Assembly (NCBI GenBank): GCA_020161355.1
Contig: JAIUOF010000004.1
Span: 248,001 to 312,000, forward strand
Length of the DNA stretch: 64,000 nt
Reading direction: 5' to 3'
Source: Bacteroidota bacterium
GTDB taxonomy: Bacteria; Bacteroidota; Bacteroidia; Cytophagales; Spirosomataceae
Shown here piece after piece: positions 52,201 to 61,434 of the stretch; position 1 is the first letter of the stretch, and every line of letters begins with the position of its first letter. The notes below the pieces were generated by a model. That model ran no database searches, had not been told where the DNA came from, and saw only the letters and a list, made by a program, of their open reading frames with translations. Made by a program: the position numbers and the translations under genes.

Positions 52201-52558
52201 CCAGATGAATGGTACCGAAATGGGTAAAAAAATTGGTGATAATCTTCAGAATATACAGAAAAAAATGGATGATTCTGAAAATGATTTAGTTAACAAACGT
52301 ATTAGTCCAGAGTTAATACGTCGTCAAAAAGAAATTGAAACTCGCCTTCTTGAAGCTGAAAAAGCAATAAAGGAACAAGAACTTGATCCCAAAAGAAAAT
52401 CAAATACAGGTTTGTCGTTTAGTAGAGTTAGCCCTCCTGATCTTGAAAAATTTAAAAAAGAAAAGGAAAAACAAGTAGAATTATTACGTACCACACCACC
52501 TAATTTTACCCCTTTTTATAAAAAACAAACTGATAATTATTTTAAAAAAATAAATTAA
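49262..52558 (+). CDS. DUF4175 family membrane protein with long coiled coil
   Basis: 1098 residues. Three membrane helices in the first 180 residues, a beta-rich periplasmic part (about 190-490), then a very long K/E/Q-rich coiled coil (about 500-1000, for example KELQKQLQDLQDKQNRFEQQ) with a methionine/glycine-rich stretch (MSKPGSGKGGKNG). The C terminus is again basic. DUF4175 proteins are restricted mainly to Bacteroidota and Proteobacteria; function unknown. The parS-like sites begin 7 bp after its stop. Confidence 0.82.
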   Translation: MKNYSKEFNQLIDQISEYKNKYYKNLLIKGLLIGLGLILGVFVVINFIEYFGRLGSTFRAILLISFLAVSAYTLFFMILKPIFFLFKIQAPISDAEAADQIGKFFPNIKDKLLNTIQLASGNVDNANALIEASIAQKTKELKLVKFADAINFKENKKYLKYALPPLVAIIFISAIAPSFFKSTERIVNFQKKFAIPAPFQFQIINKNLKAIKNEDFTIKLNLNGNSLPEEVFLVSNGRKYKMNSSDLRNYEHVFSKIQEGTSFHFEAGGFSSDTYDINLISRPLINSFTISLDYPGYLNKASEEFENVGNLIVPEGTTVEWKFKTSDTDSLKMKFNDEKPFNVKKSIFTDFSVLKKMKVSSNYQMLLQNKNAVNPEAMSYFINVIPDKHPQINLEQIKDTTLYNYIGIGGTISDDYGISDFRLFYRIKAKNKTFSSTPIPFNKSSLSQTFFYQVNINSLGLEKSDDLEYYIQVTDNDGINGHKSTKTSIMSFGMPTAREFDKEVDKQIEKTEDKFDDIYQKTKQFKRALENLESELRKKKELDFQDKKEIEELTRKKDELLNDIKELQKQLQDLQDKQNRFEQQSPEMQQKMEMLQKMLNELMNSEDNKMLEDLKKLMDQQNNDKTIDKLSDFKKNQRNLDKDIDRTMKLFKNMQLKQKVNEVVKDLEKLAEKQEQLSEKTEKENNPSKTEELKKEQEKLNKEFDDKREKLKDAEKLSKELKKDLDTQKEKQEEISEDQKKSQKEMDQKDNKAASKSQKKASKSMRNMAGQLAEAMQDAEMKQLDIDMDALRDILENLVKISLDQEKVMKNFKNISVSDPKFIALSQEQLKISDDAKVIEDSLYSLAKTVMQIEAFVTKEVTSMKNNIDESVSFIRERKLPQAASKQQFSMTSMNNLALMLSETFKQMQQMMAMSKPGSGKGGKNGNAPSEGLGEQQQELNKKIQGLGSQGMSGKQMSEELAKIANEQARLRKQIKELQDQMNGTEMGKKIGDNLQNIQKKMDDSENDLVNKRISPELIRRQKEIETRLLEAEKAIKEQELDPKRKSNTGLSFSRVSPPDLEKFKKEKEKQVELLRTTPPNFTPFYKKQTDNYFKKIN

Positions 52559-52564
52559 AAACTC

Positions 52565-52580
52565 CGTTTCACGTGAAACA
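52565..52580. promoter_or_regulatory. parS-like ParB-binding site 1
   Basis: CGTTTCACGTGAAACA, 15 of 16 positions of the general parS consensus TGTTNCACGTGAAACA. Contains the full 14-bp palindrome GTTTCACGTGAAAC. Confidence 0.8.
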
Positions 52581-52589
52581 AAATTTCTT

Positions 52590-52605
52590 AGTTTCACGTG
52601 AAACA
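52590..52605. promoter_or_regulatory. parS-like ParB-binding site 2
   Basis: AGTTTCACGTGAAACA, again 15 of 16 positions of the parS consensus. It lies 9 bp after site 1 and 9 bp before the mnmG start codon. Origin-proximal position next to mnmG (gidA) is common for parS. Confidence 0.8.
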
Positions 52606-52614
52606 TAAAATTAT

Positions 52615-54477
52615 ATGTTTCCAAAATACGATGTAATAGTAGTAGGTGCCGGTCATGCCGGATGTGAGGCCGCACATGCCGCAGCCACAATGGGCTCAAA
52701 AGTTTTATTGGTAACAATGAACTTACAGACTATTGCCCAAATGTCATGTAATCCTGCGATGGGAGGAGTAGCAAAAGGACAAATAGTAAGAGAAATAGAC
52801 GCACTTGGCGGCATGTCAGGAATAATTTCTGATGAAACAATGATACAGTTTAGAATGCTTAATCGCTCTAAAGGTCCTGCAATGTGGTCACCCAGGTGTC
52901 AATCAGATAGAATGAAATTTGCATTAAACTGGAGAGATAAACTTGAACAAAATCCCAAAGTAGATTTCTGGCAGGAAATGGCCATAGGTTTAATAATTAA
53001 AGATAATAGGGTAGAAGGAATAAAAACTTCATTAGGCTTAGAAATTACTTCAAAATCAGTCGTGCTTACAAATGGTACATTCCTTAACGGAATCATCCAT
53101 ATAGGTGAGAAAAAATTTGGTGGTGGCCGTACCGGTGAATCAGCATCTTTTGGAATAACCGAACAACTCGTTACGCTGGGTTTTGAATCAGGAAGGATGA
53201 AAACAGGAACACCACCAAGAGTAGATGGAAGAAGTATAAATTACGCTGCCATGGAAGAACAAAAAGGTGATGAAATACCGGGTAAATTTTCATACACAAA
53301 TACCCCACCCTTGGTCGAACAAAACAGCTGCTGGATTTCATATACAAACCTTACAGTACATGATGAGCTGCGAAAAGGTTTTGATAAATCTCCTATGTTC
53401 AATGGTCGTATCAAAGGAATCGGACCAAGGTATTGTCCCTCCGTTGAGGATAAAATCAACCGGTTTGCTGATAAAGATAGTCATCAGATATTTCTGGAAC
53501 CAGAAGGTAAAACAACCATGGAAATGTATGTAAATGGCTTTTCCACATCCTTGCCTGAAGATGTACAATACCAAGCATTAACTAAAATACCCGGATTTGA
53601 AAATGTAAAAATGTTGAGACCAGGCTACGCCATAGAATACGACTTTTTTCCTCCAACTCAACTAAAACTAACATTAGAAACCCAACTCATAGATAATCTG
53701 TTTTTTGCTGGTCAAATAAACGGCACAACAGGTTACGAAGAAGCTGCAGCACAAGGATTAATTGCAGGTATTAATGCACATAGAATTTCTAACGAACAAG
53801 ATGAATTTATTCTAAAAAGGGATGAAGCATACATCGGTGTATTAATTGATGACCTGGTAACTAAAGGCACTGAAGAGCCATATAGAATGTTTACCTCAAG
53901 AGCTGAATTCAGAACAATACTTCGACAAGATAACGCTGATATTCGGCTTACTCCATTAGGTCATCAAATAGGATTGGCAAATAACGAAAGACTACAAAAT
54001 GTACAATTAAAAATACAAAACTCAGAAAAACTATACCAGGTACTTACACAAATTAAAGTTACTCCCGAGGAAATAAATCCTATTCTTGCCACCTTAAATT
54101 CAACCGCTATCAGAGAAAAAGCCTCTTACTATAATCTTATAAAAAGACCAGAACTAGATATAAATATCCTTGTAGATAGTTTTTCACCTTTTAAAGATAT
54201 AGTTGCTGAATATAAAGACAACGAAATTGAACAAGCAGAAATAAAAGTTAAATACGAAAAATATATTGAGAAAGAATTACAGCTGGCTGAAAAACTTTCA
54301 AAATTTGATGATATGAAAATAAATCCTGATTTTGATTATTCTCAACTAAAATCAATTTCGATTGAGGCCCGACAAAAATTATTAAAAATAAAACCTGGTA
54401 CTCTAGGGCAAGCGTCAAGAATCAGTGGGGTATCCCCGGCTGATATATCTGTTTTAATGATTCACTTAGGTCGATAA
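52615..54477 (+). CDS. mnmG: tRNA uridine-5-carboxymethylaminomethyl modification enzyme MnmG
   Basis: 620 residues. FAD-binding [19 protein letters not shown] at the N terminus, [26 protein letters not shown], the FAD segment [19 protein letters not shown] and a C-terminal helical domain ending [14 protein letters not shown]. With MnmE it modifies the wobble uridine of several tRNAs. In many bacteria the gene (gidA) lies near oriC. Confidence 0.96.
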   Translation: MFPKYDVIVVGAGHAGCEAAHAAATMGSKVLLVTMNLQTIAQMSCNPAMGGVAKGQIVREIDALGGMSGIISDETMIQFRMLNRSKGPAMWSPRCQSDRMKFALNWRDKLEQNPKVDFWQEMAIGLIIKDNRVEGIKTSLGLEITSKSVVLTNGTFLNGIIHIGEKKFGGGRTGESASFGITEQLVTLGFESGRMKTGTPPRVDGRSINYAAMEEQKGDEIPGKFSYTNTPPLVEQNSCWISYTNLTVHDELRKGFDKSPMFNGRIKGIGPRYCPSVEDKINRFADKDSHQIFLEPEGKTTMEMYVNGFSTSLPEDVQYQALTKIPGFENVKMLRPGYAIEYDFFPPTQLKLTLETQLIDNLFFAGQINGTTGYEEAAAQGLIAGINAHRISNEQDEFILKRDEAYIGVLIDDLVTKGTEEPYRMFTSRAEFRTILRQDNADIRLTPLGHQIGLANNERLQNVQLKIQNSEKLYQVLTQIKVTPEEINPILATLNSTAIREKASYYNLIKRPELDINILVDSFSPFKDIVAEYKDNEIEQAEIKVKYEKYIEKELQLAEKLSKFDDMKINPDFDYSQLKSISIEARQKLLKIKPGTLGQASRISGVSPADISVLMIHLGR

Positions 54478-54481
54478 AAAA

Positions 54482-56059
54482 ATGAGTAGATTGTACATTA
54501 TCCTGATAATATTTTTATCATCCTGTGCTCAGTTTGTGCCACCAACCGGTGGTGAAAAAGATATTAATGGCCCAAAAATTATGGAAACATTCCCAAAGAA
54601 TAATTCCAAAAACTTTAATCAAAAAACATTAGAACTTTCTTTTGATGAACTGATTGACGTATCGTCTTTAAAACAGGAGATCATCATTACACCTCAACAA
54701 AAAGGAACCTTCAGCGTAAAACAAAAGAATAAAACCGTAAAACTAATCTTTGAGGAAAAGTTTGAAGATTCAACAACTTATACGTTCAATTTCAGAAATG
54801 GAATAAAGGATTTAACAGAAAAAAATCCGGGTAAAAATCTTAAATTAGTCTTTAGTACAGGACCGGTAATAGATTCATTAAAACTCGAAGGTAAAATAAT
54901 AGATATTAATTCCAAACTTCCCGAATATGAGGCTACAGTAGCTCTCTATAAAAAAGATACCATAAATATTCTTAAAAGAAAACCCAGTTACTTTATTAAA
55001 ACTGATTCTTCAGGAAACTATAAGTTTGAAAATCTTAAAAGCGATAAATACTTCATCATGGCGTTTTCAGACAAAAACCAAAATTTAATTTTCGATCAAA
55101 AAAATGAAAAAATAGGGTTTGATCCCGATTCCGTCATACTTAATAAAAATACAGAACAAAAAACTATTGAAATTTATCCGGCTAACTTTACTAAAAATAG
55201 AATCAGAAAAAGTACAAGTCGGGAAAAAGAATTCATTATCCAAACTGATAAACCATTTCTATCGGCAACAATCAACTTTGATACAATTCCAAACCTCGCT
55301 TATAGTTTCAAGCAGAACAATATAAATATTTACAAATTGGATGAAAAAATCCTGGACACTTTGAATTCCCAAATCATTTTGACTGATTCACTCTTAAGAA
55401 AAGATACGCTGTTTCAAAAAATCTATTTTTCAAAACCCACTAAAACTTCAAAATATAAAATTCAAAATCTTACTATTCAATCCAATATCAAAAACGGTGA
55501 AGAAAAAACAAGTAACCTGAAATATAAAATAGATTTTGACACACCAATTACAAAATATGATTCTTCAGGAATTGTATTTAAAACAGATACCATATCTTCA
55601 GAAATACCAAAAATCAAATGGTTGAATAAATTTTCTTTGGAAATTGAAATAAATACTAAAGCAAAAAAACAAACGGAACTCATATTTAAACCTAATACTT
55701 TTATCAATTTCCGTGGTGATACCAACACGTTGGTATCAATAAAAAATCAAATATTACAGCAAAACGAAACCGCAAAACTTCAGGGAAAAACAGAAGAGAC
55801 TAAAGGCACAAAAATTGCACAATTAGTTAATACAGACAATGGTAAAATCTTAGATCAAAAGATATTCACAGATAAATTCACATTTGTGGATATCATACCA
55901 GGTACATATATCATTAAAATAATTTTTGATGACAATAAAAATGGTATTTGGGATCCGGGAAGCCTATTAGATAAAAAAATGCCGGAAAAAATAATAATTT
56001 CAAAAGAGCAAATAAAGATTAAAGCAAATTTTGAGATAAAAGACATGTTAATAAAATAA
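54482..56059 (+). CDS. Lipoprotein with N-terminal SbsA-type Ig-like domain
   Basis: 525 residues. Lipobox FLSSC at the N terminus followed by the common CAQFVPPTGGEKD start. Residues about 30-125 are a Big_5/SbsA Ig-like domain (GPKIMETFPKNNSKNFNQKT, LSFDELIDV). A carnitine/CarboxypepD-like segment follows (YKFENLKSDKYFIMAFSDKN), then repeated beta domains. Proteins of this type are widespread outer-membrane lipoproteins in Bacteroidota with no known function. It starts 4 bp after mnmG. Confidence 0.8.
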   Translation: MSRLYIILIIFLSSCAQFVPPTGGEKDINGPKIMETFPKNNSKNFNQKTLELSFDELIDVSSLKQEIIITPQQKGTFSVKQKNKTVKLIFEEKFEDSTTYTFNFRNGIKDLTEKNPGKNLKLVFSTGPVIDSLKLEGKIIDINSKLPEYEATVALYKKDTINILKRKPSYFIKTDSSGNYKFENLKSDKYFIMAFSDKNQNLIFDQKNEKIGFDPDSVILNKNTEQKTIEIYPANFTKNRIRKSTSREKEFIIQTDKPFLSATINFDTIPNLAYSFKQNNINIYKLDEKILDTLNSQIILTDSLLRKDTLFQKIYFSKPTKTSKYKIQNLTIQSNIKNGEEKTSNLKYKIDFDTPITKYDSSGIVFKTDTISSEIPKIKWLNKFSLEIEINTKAKKQTELIFKPNTFINFRGDTNTLVSIKNQILQQNETAKLQGKTEETKGTKIAQLVNTDNGKILDQKIFTDKFTFVDIIPGTYIIKIIFDDNKNGIWDPGSLLDKKMPEKIIISKEQIKIKANFEIKDMLIK

Positions 56060-56433
56060 GATGTGGAAAACAATGTTAATAGGTATAGACAAGTGTGGAA
56101 AATCATATAAACAATTCACATAAAAAACCGTATAACATGAAACATTATACGCAAAAGAAATAGATTGGGCATAAGTAACACCGTAAAATTTATTATAAAC
56201 AAAATCTATACACAGAAAAAATTAATTAAAATTAAAAAATAAAGACTTAATTAATTATAAACATTATTTATAAATAATTCAATATCAATAATTTATGTGT
56301 TTATAAACTATATACTTATCCACAAATTATGTTATTTTTCAACCCTAAATACCAAGGTAAAAAAGTATCAACATATTCACAGCACTAAATAATATTAATA
56401 ATAAATTTTAAATAATATCTTATTTATATAATT
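56060..56433. other. Candidate chromosomal replication origin region (AT-rich, DnaA boxes)
   Basis: 374 bp without a gene. A perfect DnaA box TTATCCACA at 56316-56324; near matches TTTTCCACA on the minus strand at 56062-56070 and 56094-56102, CTATACACA at 56206-56214 and ATATTCACA at 56373-56381. Between them, about 56216-56300 is almost purely A/T and could be an unwinding element. Two parS-like sites lie 3.5 kb away. No dnaA or dnaN is in the window, and gene direction does not flip here, so the call is tentative. Confidence 0.45.
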
Positions 56434-58236
56434 ATGAGATTCATTTTTAAAACAACAATCATTTTTTTTCTTGGGCTGTCCGCTGCCTTGGCTCAGGATA
56501 TAGAAATGGCTAATTTGTATTTTAAACAAGGTGAATATGAAAAAGCGGCCGAATTATATAAAAAGATTTCTGCAAATAAGGATCAGGCCAGAATTATACA
56601 CAGTAACTACCTCCTGACACTTACAAGACTACAAGATTATGATTCTGCTGAGAAGTTTCTCAAAAGTCAGATTAAGTACAACGAGAATAACATCGTTTAC
56701 AGAGCAGAGATAATTAATATCAATGAACTGAAAGGCAAAGCCGAACTTGCTTCGAAAGATTTGGAAGAATTGATAGATATGGCCAGCAAAAATGACGGCT
56801 GGGTATATGAACTCCAAACATACTTCTATAAGACCAATAAACTCGATCTGGCGGTCAAACTACTACTCAAAGGTAGAGAGAGAAGCAAGGACCCAAATAA
56901 GTTCGATACACAGCTCGCACGGGCTTATTTGTATCTTGATATGAAAGATAAAATGCTTGAAGAGGTGCTAAATTTTGGTTATAGAGCCAAAAATTTTGAC
57001 TATGTACAGGCTACGATTCAGGATAATATCAAAACGGATAAGGAAATAGAAATGTTGGAAAATATTCTGTATGCAAGAATTCAGACCAACCCGGAAGAAA
57101 CCTATTATTCAGAGATATTGATATGGCATTTTACTCAAAAATCAGATTTTGCACGTGCATTTATTCAGGCCCGTGCCATTGACCAGCGTCAGAAACTCCA
57201 GGGATTTAAAATTTTCGAATTAGCAGGTAAAAGTTTTACTTCAGCCGATTACAAAAATGCAGTGAGAATGTATCAGTACATTATGACCGAGTATCCCGAA
57301 GGAGAATTATACCCCTATGCCCGCAAATGGATGATTCAAAGTAAAGAAGAGTTAGTAAAAAATACTTTTCCTATTGATAATGAACAGATTAAAGAGCTAA
57401 TCAATCAGTATAATCAACTCATTGCCGATATCGGTATTAATCCAAAGTCAGTTGAAGTTTTAAAAAACATGGCTCTTTTACATGCTTTTTATTTACACGA
57501 TTATGATAAAGCCATCGAAATTTTGGAAACTGCCATTACCGCTTCCGGGAATAATCAAAAATTTAAAGATGAGTGTAAATTAAATCTTGGTGATATATTT
57601 ATTTTGAAAGAAGAACCCTGGGAATCAACTTTGCTTTATATGCAGGTCGAAAAATCGCAAAAAGAAGATCAACTAGCCGAAATAGCGAAACTGAAAAATG
57701 CCCGTTTGCAATATTATACAGGTCAGTTCGAGCTTTCTAAAGAAATTTTGGATGTTTTGAAAAAAGCCACCACAAGAGAAATTGCCAACGATGCCATGCA
57801 ATTGAGTCTTCTGATTCAGGACAATACCGGTCTCGATACTTCAGAAGTAGCCATGAAAGAATTTGCAGCCATCGATTTATTAATTTTTCAAAATAAATAT
57901 ACTCAGTCAATACAAGCTTTGTCAAAATTGTTTATTAAATACAAAACACATAGTCTTGCAGATGAAATATTGTGGTTAAAAGCAAATACATTGTTGAAAA
58001 TCAATAAAATAGACGAAGCAGTTAAAGATTTGAATACAATTATTGAAAATTATAAGTACGATATTCTTGCCGATGATGCACTTTTTACCCTTGCTAAAGT
58101 GACCGAAGAAAATCTTAAAGACAAAGAAAAAGCAATGAATCTGTACAGGTCATTATTAAAGGATTATCCAGGGAGTATTTATGCTTCACAAGCAAGGGTT
58201 CGTTTCCGTGAATTGCGGGGAGATTATGTTAATTAG
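56434..58236 (+). CDS. Tetratricopeptide-repeat exported protein
   Basis: 600 residues. Signal peptide (about 1-20, LSAALAQ) and TPR-like helical pairs throughout, for example ANLYFKQGEYEKAAELYKKI at the start, AFYLHDYDKAIEILETAITA in the middle and LKANTLLKINKIDEAVKDLN near the end. Probably a periplasmic scaffold. No partner can be inferred. Follows the candidate origin region. Confidence 0.85.
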   Translation: MRFIFKTTIIFFLGLSAALAQDIEMANLYFKQGEYEKAAELYKKISANKDQARIIHSNYLLTLTRLQDYDSAEKFLKSQIKYNENNIVYRAEIININELKGKAELASKDLEELIDMASKNDGWVYELQTYFYKTNKLDLAVKLLLKGRERSKDPNKFDTQLARAYLYLDMKDKMLEEVLNFGYRAKNFDYVQATIQDNIKTDKEIEMLENILYARIQTNPEETYYSEILIWHFTQKSDFARAFIQARAIDQRQKLQGFKIFELAGKSFTSADYKNAVRMYQYIMTEYPEGELYPYARKWMIQSKEELVKNTFPIDNEQIKELINQYNQLIADIGINPKSVEVLKNMALLHAFYLHDYDKAIEILETAITASGNNQKFKDECKLNLGDIFILKEEPWESTLLYMQVEKSQKEDQLAEIAKLKNARLQYYTGQFELSKEILDVLKKATTREIANDAMQLSLLIQDNTGLDTSEVAMKEFAAIDLLIFQNKYTQSIQALSKLFIKYKTHSLADEILWLKANTLLKINKIDEAVKDLNTIIENYKYDILADDALFTLAKVTEENLKDKEKAMNLYRSLLKDYPGSIYASQARVRFRELRGDYVN

Positions 58237-58326
58237 TTGAAAATCAAAAACTTAAATGTTTATAATAGCTAAGTTTCATTATACTTTTAATAACTGTTAT
58301 ATTTGAAAAGTTTTTGAACTTTCAAT

Positions 58327-59235
58327 ATGAGAAAAAGGACTATTCATTTTTTATTCTTTCTGATTATAAAAATATCATTTGCACAGCAGACGATTCCTTG
58401 TCATCGTGTTGAAATGGTAACTATGAAAGATGGCAAAATTCAGAATAAAATAACTAATGAATATGATAAATTTGGAAACGAAATTTTGGTATCAACTTAC
58501 ACTTATTATACCTCTAATCCGGTAATTTATACCGTTAAAAATCAATATAATTCAAAAAATAATCTGGTTAAAACTTCTAATTTTTTAAATGATAAATTAT
58601 TAAACGAAGTTAACCATCAATTGGATCAAAGTGGAAATCAGAACTCCTTTTTGAGCATTAACCAAAACGGGAAAACCACTCAGTCGTCAGTTTTTGAAAA
58701 TGGTCAAAAAATTATTAATAATTTTGATGAAAATGGGGGTATTTTTTCAACGGAAAAAACAATTTATTTCGGAAAAAATAAGAGTTCAATTTCAAGGTTT
58801 AATGATAAAAATAACCTGGTATTCGAAGAAAAGTTTGTTTATAACGCTGAGGATATGTTGATAAGTGCCGAAAAGAGGGATTTTTTGGCCGATATCAAAA
58901 TAAACACAAAAACAACTTATAATAACCTTAAATTACCTGTATTGGTAGAAGAAATAGTAAATGATAAATTGAATAGTTCGACTGTTTTTGAATACAATTT
59001 ATCTGGAAAAACTCAAAAATTCACAAAGTTTAATTCTAAAAATGAGGAAGAATTCAGAGTAGAACTTGAATATACCAATGGACTGGAAACTGCCACAAAA
59101 AGTTATTACCTAAATGAACTGGTGTCAATAAAACAAAAGTACTACGACGAAAAAAATAACCTAATAAAAGAGACTCAAATCAATAAAGTGGGTCAAATCA
59201 TATCAGAAACATTTTATAAATATTCTTGTCAATAA
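58327..59235 (+). CDS. Exported protein with YD/MORN-like repeats
   Basis: 302 residues. Signal peptide ending ISFAQQ. The mature part is made of short repeats of the type [19 protein letters not shown] and [17 protein letters not shown], similar to toxB/RHS-like YD or MORN-type beta repeats often found in Bacteroidota proteins. No specific function. A -7 box TATATTTG (58298-58305) lies 21 bp before the ATG. It is followed after 4 bp by nadA. Confidence 0.65.
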   Translation: MRKRTIHFLFFLIIKISFAQQTIPCHRVEMVTMKDGKIQNKITNEYDKFGNEILVSTYTYYTSNPVIYTVKNQYNSKNNLVKTSNFLNDKLLNEVNHQLDQSGNQNSFLSINQNGKTTQSSVFENGQKIINNFDENGGIFSTEKTIYFGKNKSSISRFNDKNNLVFEEKFVYNAEDMLISAEKRDFLADIKINTKTTYNNLKLPVLVEEIVNDKLNSSTVFEYNLSGKTQKFTKFNSKNEEEFRVELEYTNGLETATKSYYLNELVSIKQKYYDEKNNLIKETQINKVGQIISETFYKYSCQ

Positions 59236-59239
59236 TTGC

Positions 59240-60184
59240 ATGGACTTCGTAGCAGAGATCAATCGTCTAAAAAAAGAAAAAAACGCCGTAATTCTGGCTC
59301 ATTATTATCAAACAGCCGACATTCAGGATGTGGCCGATTATATAGGAGATAGTTTAGGACTTTCACAACAAGCAGCCAAAACCAAAGCCGACCTGATCGT
59401 CTTTGCTGGAGTAAGATTTATGGCCGAAACCGCCAAGATACTCTCTCCGGGTAAAAAAGTAGTTTTGCCTGATATGAATGCCGGTTGCTCACTTGAAGAG
59501 TCGGCTCCCGCCGACAAATTTGCAGCATTCAAGGCACAGTATCCCGATGCTGTGGTAATTTCATATGTAAATTGTTCAGCAGAATTAAAAACCCTTACAG
59601 ATATTGTTTGTACCAGCACCAACGCCATCAAGATTGTGGAAAGTGTTCCGGCTGATAAACAAATCATCTTTGCTCCGGACAAAAACCTGGGCGGATACAT
59701 CAACCGGGTTACTGGTCGAAACATGATTCTTTGGGATGGAGCATGTATGGTGCACGAAGCATTTTCGTCCAGATTACTAAAAGAAATGCGTGAGCAGTAT
59801 CCCAACGCCACTGTGATAGCTCATCCGGAGTCAGAAAAGCCAGTCTTGGATCAGGCAGAATACATTGGGTCAACTACCGGACTATTAAAATATACCATCA
59901 ATAGTCCCAAAAAAGAGTTCATAGTGGCTACCGAATCGGGCATTTTGCACCAAATGCAGAAAGCTTCGCCGGATAAAGTGTTCCACGTGGCACCAACTTC
60001 TCAAAATGGTCGTGCTTGTCAGGCATGTCAGGACTGCCTACACATGAAACTCAACACCATGGAGAAATTGTATAACTGCCTTAAGGATGAAACTCCTGAG
60101 ATAATCTTACCGGAAAACACTATACGTGATGCCCGGGCAGCCATTGACCGTATGCTCGAAATATCCGAAAAACATGGATTATAG
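59240..60184 (+). CDS. nadA: Quinolinate synthase
   Basis: 314 residues. Triplicate NadA fold with [20 protein letters not shown] at the start. Three cluster-binding cysteines are apparent: [20 protein letters not shown] and the C-terminal [14 protein letters not shown]. It makes quinolinate from iminoaspartate and dihydroxyacetone phosphate in NAD synthesis. nadB and nadC are not adjacent. Confidence 0.96.
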   Translation: MDFVAEINRLKKEKNAVILAHYYQTADIQDVADYIGDSLGLSQQAAKTKADLIVFAGVRFMAETAKILSPGKKVVLPDMNAGCSLEESAPADKFAAFKAQYPDAVVISYVNCSAELKTLTDIVCTSTNAIKIVESVPADKQIIFAPDKNLGGYINRVTGRNMILWDGACMVHEAFSSRLLKEMREQYPNATVIAHPESEKPVLDQAEYIGSTTGLLKYTINSPKKEFIVATESGILHQMQKASPDKVFHVAPTSQNGRACQACQDCLHMKLNTMEKLYNCLKDETPEIILPENTIRDARAAIDRMLEISEKHGL

Positions 60185-60575
60185 AATTAATATTAGTATA
60201 TTTAAATTCAATAATATTTTATAAAAGTTTCAATAGAATTAAAAGTATTAATGATAACTTATTGAAAAAAAGATAATAAAATCAATTAAACCAATCTTCA
60301 GTGCTTAGAAAATTTTAAAATTAGAAATGTAATAATATGGGAGTATTATTCTAAATTTTCGTGGCACATTGAAGATTGTTCCCTTTCTTTGCCTACTTTC
60401 TTTGGGAAAGCAAAGAAAGTAGGTCCCCGCCGGAAAGGCGACGAAAGTATCATAAAGAAAAAGGTTAATAAGTGTTTAACATTAATAATTCTTTTTGGTT
60501 ATAAATTTAGAAGGGTCTTATATTTAAAATATTACCCTTTTTATCCCAAACGATTTTAAAAAAAACAACAATATT
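60185..60575. repeat. 391-bp intergenic region containing a large REP-like palindrome
   Basis: No gene is seen. CCTACTTTCTTTG (60392-60404) and its exact complement (60411-60423) flank a 6-nt loop, and are followed by GTCCCCGCCGGAAAGGCGACG, itself a small GCC/GGC hairpin. This compound element is characteristic of many Bacteroidota genomes. The rest is AT-rich. No promoter consensus is seen before the exonuclease gene. Confidence 0.6.
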
Positions 60576-61295
60576 ATGTCTGAATCCCGTCTTTTACTCA
60601 AAAATATTCTGTTCATTGACTTGGAAACGGCTTCTTTAACGGAGAAGTATGAACAATTACCCGAAAGGCTTCAATATCATTGGATAAGAAAAGCCTCAAA
60701 AATTAAAAATGAGGAAAATGTTACACCTGATGAATTGTATTTTGGCAGGGCGGCGATCTATGCCGAGTTTGGCAAAATCATTTGTATCGGGGTAGGGGGT
60801 TTCTACGATCAGGATACAAAATTCAGGGCAAAAACACTTGTCAATTCTGATGAGAAAAGTTTACTTCTTGAATTCAAAAAACTAGTGGAAGAACACCCTG
60901 CCAAAGAGCAATTGATACTTTGTGCACACAATGGCCGCGAGTTTGACTTCCCATATTTATGTCGCAGAATGCTCATAAACGGAATAAAACTTCCCGAAAT
61001 ATTAAATATTACTGCCAAAAATCCGTGGGAAGTTATGCACATCGATACCCTGGAGTTCTGGAAATTTGGCGACTATAAAAACTATACTTCTCTAGATCTT
61101 CTCGCATCTGTATTTGATATCCCTGGAAGTAAGAGTCAGATGGATGGTTCTGAAGTTAACACGACTTATTACCACCAGAAAGACATGGATAAAATCGCTG
61201 TGTATTGTCGGGAAGATGTAGTGGTACTTTCACAGCTTTATCTTAAAATGAACGGACGGGAAATATTAGAGGAAACCAATATTTCAAGAGTTTAA
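60576..61295 (+). CDS. 3'-5' exonuclease (RNase H-like, PolB-proofreading-type)
   Basis: 239 residues. DEDD catalytic acids are visible: FIDLETAS (Exo I), AHNGREFDFPYLCRRM (Exo II) and YCREDVVVLSQLYLKM (Exo III). The fold matches predicted stand-alone exonucleases related to the family B polymerase proofreading domain. Substrate (DNA or RNA) unknown. Cytosolic, single gene. Confidence 0.88.
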   Translation: MSESRLLLKNILFIDLETASLTEKYEQLPERLQYHWIRKASKIKNEENVTPDELYFGRAAIYAEFGKIICIGVGGFYDQDTKFRAKTLVNSDEKSLLLEFKKLVEEHPAKEQLILCAHNGREFDFPYLCRRMLINGIKLPEILNITAKNPWEVMHIDTLEFWKFGDYKNYTSLDLLASVFDIPGSKSQMDGSEVNTTYYHQKDMDKIAVYCREDVVVLSQLYLKMNGREILEETNISRV

Positions 61296-61434
61296 ACTTT
61301 TATCTTTTTCAGATAATAAAAATTGTTATTTTTGAGAAATGGTTTTCTATTTAAAAGGCCATTTTAAAAAATTATTCAACCATTAAAATTTTCTATTTCT
61401 GAATAAAATTCAGGGAAAGAAACAATTTATTATC

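Noticed and set aside
59338..59811. 157-codon open frame antisense to nadA
   Set aside because: It lies fully within nadA, whose catalytic cysteines and fold are clear; the antisense frame shows no domain.
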